Shown here: positions 60,587 to 64,000 of the stretch, piece after piece
Layout: the number at the start of each line of letters is the position of its first letter
Position numbering within the stretch: the stretch's first letter is position 1
Assembly (NCBI GenBank): GCA_964530335.1
Contig: CAZGYG010000001.1
Coordinates: 92,249 to 156,248 of the forward strand
Source: VGDP01 sp964530335
GTDB lineage: Bacteria; Pseudomonadota; Alphaproteobacteria; SP197
Reading direction: 5' to 3'
DNA: 64,000 nt
Notes under the pieces: generated by a model
What the model saw: only the letters and a program-made list of their open reading frames with translations
What the model was told of the DNA's origin: nothing
Databases searched by the model: none
Program-made: the position numbers and the translations under genes

Positions 60587-61990
60587 ATGCCCGAGGACAA
60601 ACCCGAGCCGACCACAGCGGAGCTGTTCAAGCGCGCGCTCGAGGTGCAGCAGGACGAGCGCCTCGACGAGGCGATCGAACTATACAACGCGCTGCTGGTA
60701 CGGGAGCCGCGCTACCTTCCCGCCTACAACAACCTCGGCGTCGCGCTCAGGCGCCGCGACCGCTTCCCCGAGGCCGTCGCGTGCTACCGCCGGGCGCTGG
60801 AGGCCGAACCGGACAATGCCCAGTCCTTGTCCAACCTCGGCAACGCCCTCAAGGACATGCACCGGCTCGACGAGGCCATCGCCACGTTCGAGCGGGCGGT
60901 CGCGATCAAGCCCGACGACGCGGGCATCATCTACAACCTGGGCATCGCGCTGAAGGACGCCGGGCGGCTTGATGCCGCGCTCGCCCGTTATGCCCGCGCG
61001 CTCGCGCTCAGGCCGGATGACAAGGACATCCCGTGGGATACCGCGCTGGCGCTCCTGGCGAAGCCCGACTTCACGCGCGGCTGGCCGGCCTACGAATCGC
61101 GCTGGGGACTCAAGGACAACACGCTGCCGCGCACGGACAAGCCGCGCTGGGACGGCACGCCGCTGGACGGCAAGCGGATCCTTCTGATCAGCGAACAGGG
61201 ATTCGGTGACAGCCTGCAGTTCGTTCGCTTCGTGCCCAAGGTCAAGGCGCTCGGCGGTCACGTCATCCTCGAGACCCGCGCGCCGCTCGCCCGGCTGCTC
61301 GCCTCGGTCGGCGGCGCGGACGAGATCGCGGTGCGCGACCAGCCCGTGCCCGAGTTCGACGTCTGGTGCCCCCTGCTCAGCCTGCCGCTGCTGTTCAAGA
61401 CCGATCTCGCGGCCCTGCCCGGCCCCGTCCCGTATCTCGCGCCGCCGCCCGACGCCGGCGCCAAGTTCGACGCCCTGCTCGCGCCCGCGGAGGGTCGTTT
61501 CAAGGTCGGCATCGTGTGGTCCGGCAGCATCACGTTCAAGGGCAACCGGAACCGCGCGACCACGATCGACTCCTTCCTTGGCCTGCTCGAAGTCCCCGGC
61601 GTCACGCTGGTCAGCCTGCAGAAGGGGCCGCCGAACGCCGAGCTCGCCGCATGCGGCTGCCGCGGCCTGATTCTCGACGCCGACCCGTTGCTCGACGACT
61701 TTGCCGACACGGCGGCGCTGCTTGAACGCCTTGACCTGGTCATCATGACCGACAGCTCGGTGACGCACCTGTGCGGCGCGCTCGGCCGGCCGGTATGGGT
61801 CGCCCTGTGCTACGCCGCCGACTGGCGCTGGCTGCGCATCCGCCAGGATTCGCCGTGGTATCCCTCGGCGCGCCTGTTCCGCCAGAGAACGGCGGGGCGC
61901 TGGGATGACGTGTTCGAGCGCATCAAGGTCGAGCTCGCCAAGCTCGCCGCCGGACCGCGGGGCAAACCGCGCCGCGCCCGCCGCGCGTAA
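60587..61990 (+). CDS. TPR-containing glycosyltransferase-like protein
   Basis: 467 residues from ATG 60587. Four to five TPRs fill about 9-150 (AIELYNALLVREPRYLPAYN, AVACYRRALEAEPDNAQSLS, AIATFERAVAIKPDDA). The C-terminal part (about 190-450) resembles GT9/GT41-like domains: ILLISEQGFGDSLQFVRFVP, KVGIVWSGS and DLVIMTDSSVTHLCGALGRP. Such proteins are common in alphaproteobacteria and are thought to glycosylate proteins or lipids; no substrate is known. It starts just after the gap. Confidence 0.88.
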   Translation: MPEDKPEPTTAELFKRALEVQQDERLDEAIELYNALLVREPRYLPAYNNLGVALRRRDRFPEAVACYRRALEAEPDNAQSLSNLGNALKDMHRLDEAIATFERAVAIKPDDAGIIYNLGIALKDAGRLDAALARYARALALRPDDKDIPWDTALALLAKPDFTRGWPAYESRWGLKDNTLPRTDKPRWDGTPLDGKRILLISEQGFGDSLQFVRFVPKVKALGGHVILETRAPLARLLASVGGADEIAVRDQPVPEFDVWCPLLSLPLLFKTDLAALPGPVPYLAPPPDAGAKFDALLAPAEGRFKVGIVWSGSITFKGNRNRATTIDSFLGLLEVPGVTLVSLQKGPPNAELAACGCRGLILDADPLLDDFADTAALLERLDLVIMTDSSVTHLCGALGRPVWVALCYAADWRWLRIRQDSPWYPSARLFRQRTAGRWDDVFERIKVELAKLAAGPRGKPRRARRA

Positions 61991-62069
61991 GGCGTGACTC
62001 GCGTGCCGTAGGTGACTAACCTCGCCGCTGCCGGTCGCCGCAACCTACGCTCGAGCAAGGGAGGCCAGG

Positions 62070-63344
62070 GTGCGGGTCGAATCCTTCCTTGACCGCGACG
62101 CGGTCGTCGATCTCAGCTTCTTCAACTTCAGGAACGCGGTCACCGCGGCGTACTTCGCGGACGCGAACCTGCGCATCCTCAAGGTCAACGACAACTTCCT
62201 TTCGTTCTTTCCCGTTCTCGGCAACGTCTCGAATGCATATTTTCCCGACGTGCTCGCCCAGCTCGGCGTCGAACCCGGCACCATCGCCCACTTCAACGAT
62301 CAGCTCGCCACCGTGGGCAAGGTCATCATCCCGTCGATCTCGATCCGGACCGACGGTCAGGACCGTGTCTACTTGCTGACGTCGACGCGCACCGCGGACG
62401 CGAGCTTCAGCTACCTCAACGGAGTGCAGGGCCAATTCGTCGACCGCACGGCCGAGTTCGAACTGCGCCGCGAGCGCGAGCGGCTGATCGAGGAGAAGCT
62501 GCGCGACCGCGAGGTCATCGAGGAGAAGACGCGACAGCTCGAACGCCTCGCCGACCGGCTGGCGAAGTACCTCTCGCCCCAGATCTACGCCTCGATCTTC
62601 ACCGGCGCGAGCGAGCCGAAGCAGGGCTTCGCACGCAAGAACCTGACCGTGTTCGTCTCGGACATCGAGCACTTCTCGGACATCAGCGACGGCATGGAGC
62701 CCGAACGCCTGGCGTTCGTCATCAACACCTACCTGAGCGAGATGTCGGCCATCGCCATCGACCACGGCGGCACGATCGACAAGTTCATCGGCGACGCGAT
62801 CCTGGTGTTCTTCGGCGACCCGGAGACCGAGGGCGACCGCGAGGATGCCTTGAAGTGCGCGCGGATGGCGCTGCGCATGATGGAGCGCGTGGCGGAGCTC
62901 GAGAGCCTGTGGCGCGCCCACGGCATCTCGCAGCCGGTGAAGGTGCGCATGGGCATCAACACCGGCTTCTGCACCGTGGGCAACTTCGGCTCGGACCAGC
63001 GTCTGGAATACACAGTGCTGGGCAGCCCGGTGAACCTCGCGTTCCGGCTCGAGGCGCGCGCCGAGCCGAACACGATCCTGGTTTCGGAATCGACCTACGC
63101 CCTGATCCAGGATGCCGCCGAGACGACCCCTGCCGATGCGGTGACGCCCAAAGGCTTCGTGCGGCCGGTGCAGACCTACCGCCTGAACCGGCTGACCCGC
63201 GAAGCGGCCAAGGACCCGGGGCTGCGCCACGTCGGCCGCCACGTTTCCGTCGACATCCCGGACCGCCGCCGCGTGCGCGAGGCGATCGAGGAGCTCAAGG
63301 CGATCCAGCAGGATCTTGAGAAGCGCCTGGGGCCGGCGCCGTAG
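62070..63344 (+). CDS. class III adenylate/guanylate cyclase with PAS-like domain and coiled coil
   Basis: 424 residues from GTG 62070. PAS-like N-terminal region (about 15-130, with YFADANLRILKVNDNFLSFF), a charged coiled coil (about 130-175, rich in RRERERLIEEKLRDRE), then the cyclase domain: first metal Asp in VFVSDIEHFSDIS and second in FIGDAILVFFGD, substrate loop MGINTGFCTVGNFGS and LEYTVLGSPVNLAFRLE. A C-terminal helical tail (about 365-424) follows. Both metal ligands are present, unlike in the cyclase at 2478-4217. It is likely cytosolic. Confidence 0.92.
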   Translation: MRVESFLDRDAVVDLSFFNFRNAVTAAYFADANLRILKVNDNFLSFFPVLGNVSNAYFPDVLAQLGVEPGTIAHFNDQLATVGKVIIPSISIRTDGQDRVYLLTSTRTADASFSYLNGVQGQFVDRTAEFELRRERERLIEEKLRDREVIEEKTRQLERLADRLAKYLSPQIYASIFTGASEPKQGFARKNLTVFVSDIEHFSDISDGMEPERLAFVINTYLSEMSAIAIDHGGTIDKFIGDAILVFFGDPETEGDREDALKCARMALRMMERVAELESLWRAHGISQPVKVRMGINTGFCTVGNFGSDQRLEYTVLGSPVNLAFRLEARAEPNTILVSESTYALIQDAAETTPADAVTPKGFVRPVQTYRLNRLTREAAKDPGLRHVGRHVSVDIPDRRRVREAIEELKAIQQDLEKRLGPAP

Positions 63345-63408
63345 GGCCGCTCACGCCCCGGAACACCGGATCGGGCCTGCGCTCCGGGAAGTCGGCGATC
63401 GACTCGAT

Positions 63409-63678
63409 TTACCTGATCTGGTAGCGCGCGGCGACTGCGGAATAGACGCCGACGGCCAGCGGAAACGCATAGGCGATGAACACCGTGAGCAGCACCAGGC
63501 CCGGTCGCACCGCGAACTCGCCGGCCAAGGCAGCGAAGGGGTCGCCGAAGCCGCGCAACCACGGCACCAGGAGCTGGCCGTAGAGGTTGATTAGCGTGCC
63601 GACGATCAGGGCGACGACGTAGGTCGAGCGCTCGCGCAGCTTTTCGGCGACGAGCCGGCGGATGACGGTGAAATCCAC
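63409..63678 (-). CDS. small two-span membrane protein
   Basis: 89 residues from GTG 63678, with AGGGA as RBS. Two membrane segments (about 19-40 and 58-80). Landmarks: VVALIVGTLINLYGQLLVP and VFIAYAFPLAVGVYSAVAARYQ. Not recognised. Its 3' end faces the cyclase gene. Confidence 0.6.
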   Translation of the reverse strand: MDFTVIRRLVAEKLRERSTYVVALIVGTLINLYGQLLVPWLRGFGDPFAALAGEFAVRPGLVLLTVFIAYAFPLAVGVYSAVAARYQIR

Positions 63679-64000
63679 TGGTTCCCTTCTCCCGCGCGCT
63701 GACCTTACGTTCGGCGCTCTGGTAACGCCGATCGGGCCCGGCGTCGATTCGCCGCGCCGTCACCGGCCGATCACGTTCGGTTGATTCGCTTCGGTGCTAG
63801 AGCACGTTTCTTCTGAGTTGAAGCACCCCCCACCCTGTCCCTCCCCCACTGCGGGGGGAGGGAACTCCGTCAGCGATGCCAGCGCCTCCCTCCCCCTTTA
63901 TGGGGGAGGGTCGGGGTGGGGCACTGATTCCAGTCATGCGAAACATGCTCTAGGTCACCGACTCATAAGCGCGCATCCAGATTCGTGATGCGGCGAGCTT
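63679..64000. other. 322-base region without a gene at the right edge
   Basis: No convincing coding sequence is visible. It contains the upstream region of the small membrane protein and the MITE-like element at 63797-63953. Confidence 0.7.
63797..63953. mobile_element. 157-base MITE-like element
   Basis: Terminal inverted repeats CTAGAGCACGTTTC (63797-63810) and, read from the right, CTAGAGCATGTTTC (63953-63940) match at 13 of 14 bases. Inside are hairpins made of CCCTCCCCC and GGGGGAGGG arms. There is no coding capacity. It looks like a non-autonomous element; I could not see a clear target duplication. Confidence 0.75.

Overview
The window is high-GC DNA (about 70% G+C by eye) with dense, short-spaced genes and many GTG/TTG starts. 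The gene content points to an alphaproteobacterium, most likely from the Rhodospirillales or a neighbouring order: a MucR/Ros-type regulator, a ubiquinol-cytochrome c chaperone, a K+-insensitive H+-pyrophosphatase, a nrdR-ribD-ribE-ribH-nusB-thiL string, hopanoid-type hpnC/hpnE genes, an NDUFAF6-like protein and a SAM-II riboswitch. One run of 100 Ns (60434-60533) shows a scaffolded draft assembly, possibly from a metagenome.

Layout. 1-2465: a class III aminotransferase flanked by two divergent, closely related, catalytically degenerate SDR genes. 2478-4217: a cyclase-TPR protein. 4218-8367: iron uptake (fbpA convergent with fbpB), a cytochrome bc1 assembly chaperone joined to fbpB, and a BamE-like lipoprotein; a relic of a polyamine-type binding protein lies upstream of fbpA. 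8475-16017: hppA, a possible lysozyme-like protein, then thiL, nusB, ribH, ribE, ribD, nrdR and rpiB on the minus strand. 16253-22373: a mucR-like gene convergent with a six-gene branched-chain amino-acid ABC operon (livH, livM, livG, livF, DUF6867, livK). 22559-24878: a DUF6898 protein, glutaryl-CoA dehydrogenase and a TauE/SafE exporter.

24932-34961 is a transport/catabolic locus: three SDR dehydrogenases, two Pot-type binding proteins, a 3-hydroxyisobutyrate dehydrogenase-like enzyme, a mandelate-racemase-type enolase-superfamily enzyme and a complete PotA/PotB/PotC-like transporter. I cannot name its substrate, and it is the best candidate here for an undescribed pathway. 34976-37173 carries two valine-degradation genes (HIBYL-CoA hydrolase, isobutyryl-CoA dehydrogenase-like). 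37262-38682 is a SAM-II riboswitch with a terminator in front of metY. hemB, a LigB-type dioxygenase, an alpha/beta hydrolase, an ornithine/lysine decarboxylase and ssb follow.

Between ssb and uvrA, which are usually adjacent and divergent in proteobacteria, lie about 5.5 kb holding a TPR-like protein, a two-component system, a MITE-like repeat and a membrane protein with four 48-49-residue repeats in less GC-rich DNA; I read this as an insertion. 48485-59716 carries uvrA, a CorA/ZntB-like transporter, trmFO, an unknown 500-residue protein, a flavin amine oxidase, an NDUFAF6-like protein, and hpnC-hpnE without hpnD. The right end has a PuuD-like membrane protein, the assembly gap, a TPR-glycosyltransferase, a PAS-coiled-coil-cyclase, a small membrane protein and a second MITE-like element. 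I saw no rRNA, tRNA, CRISPR array, prophage or transposase gene.
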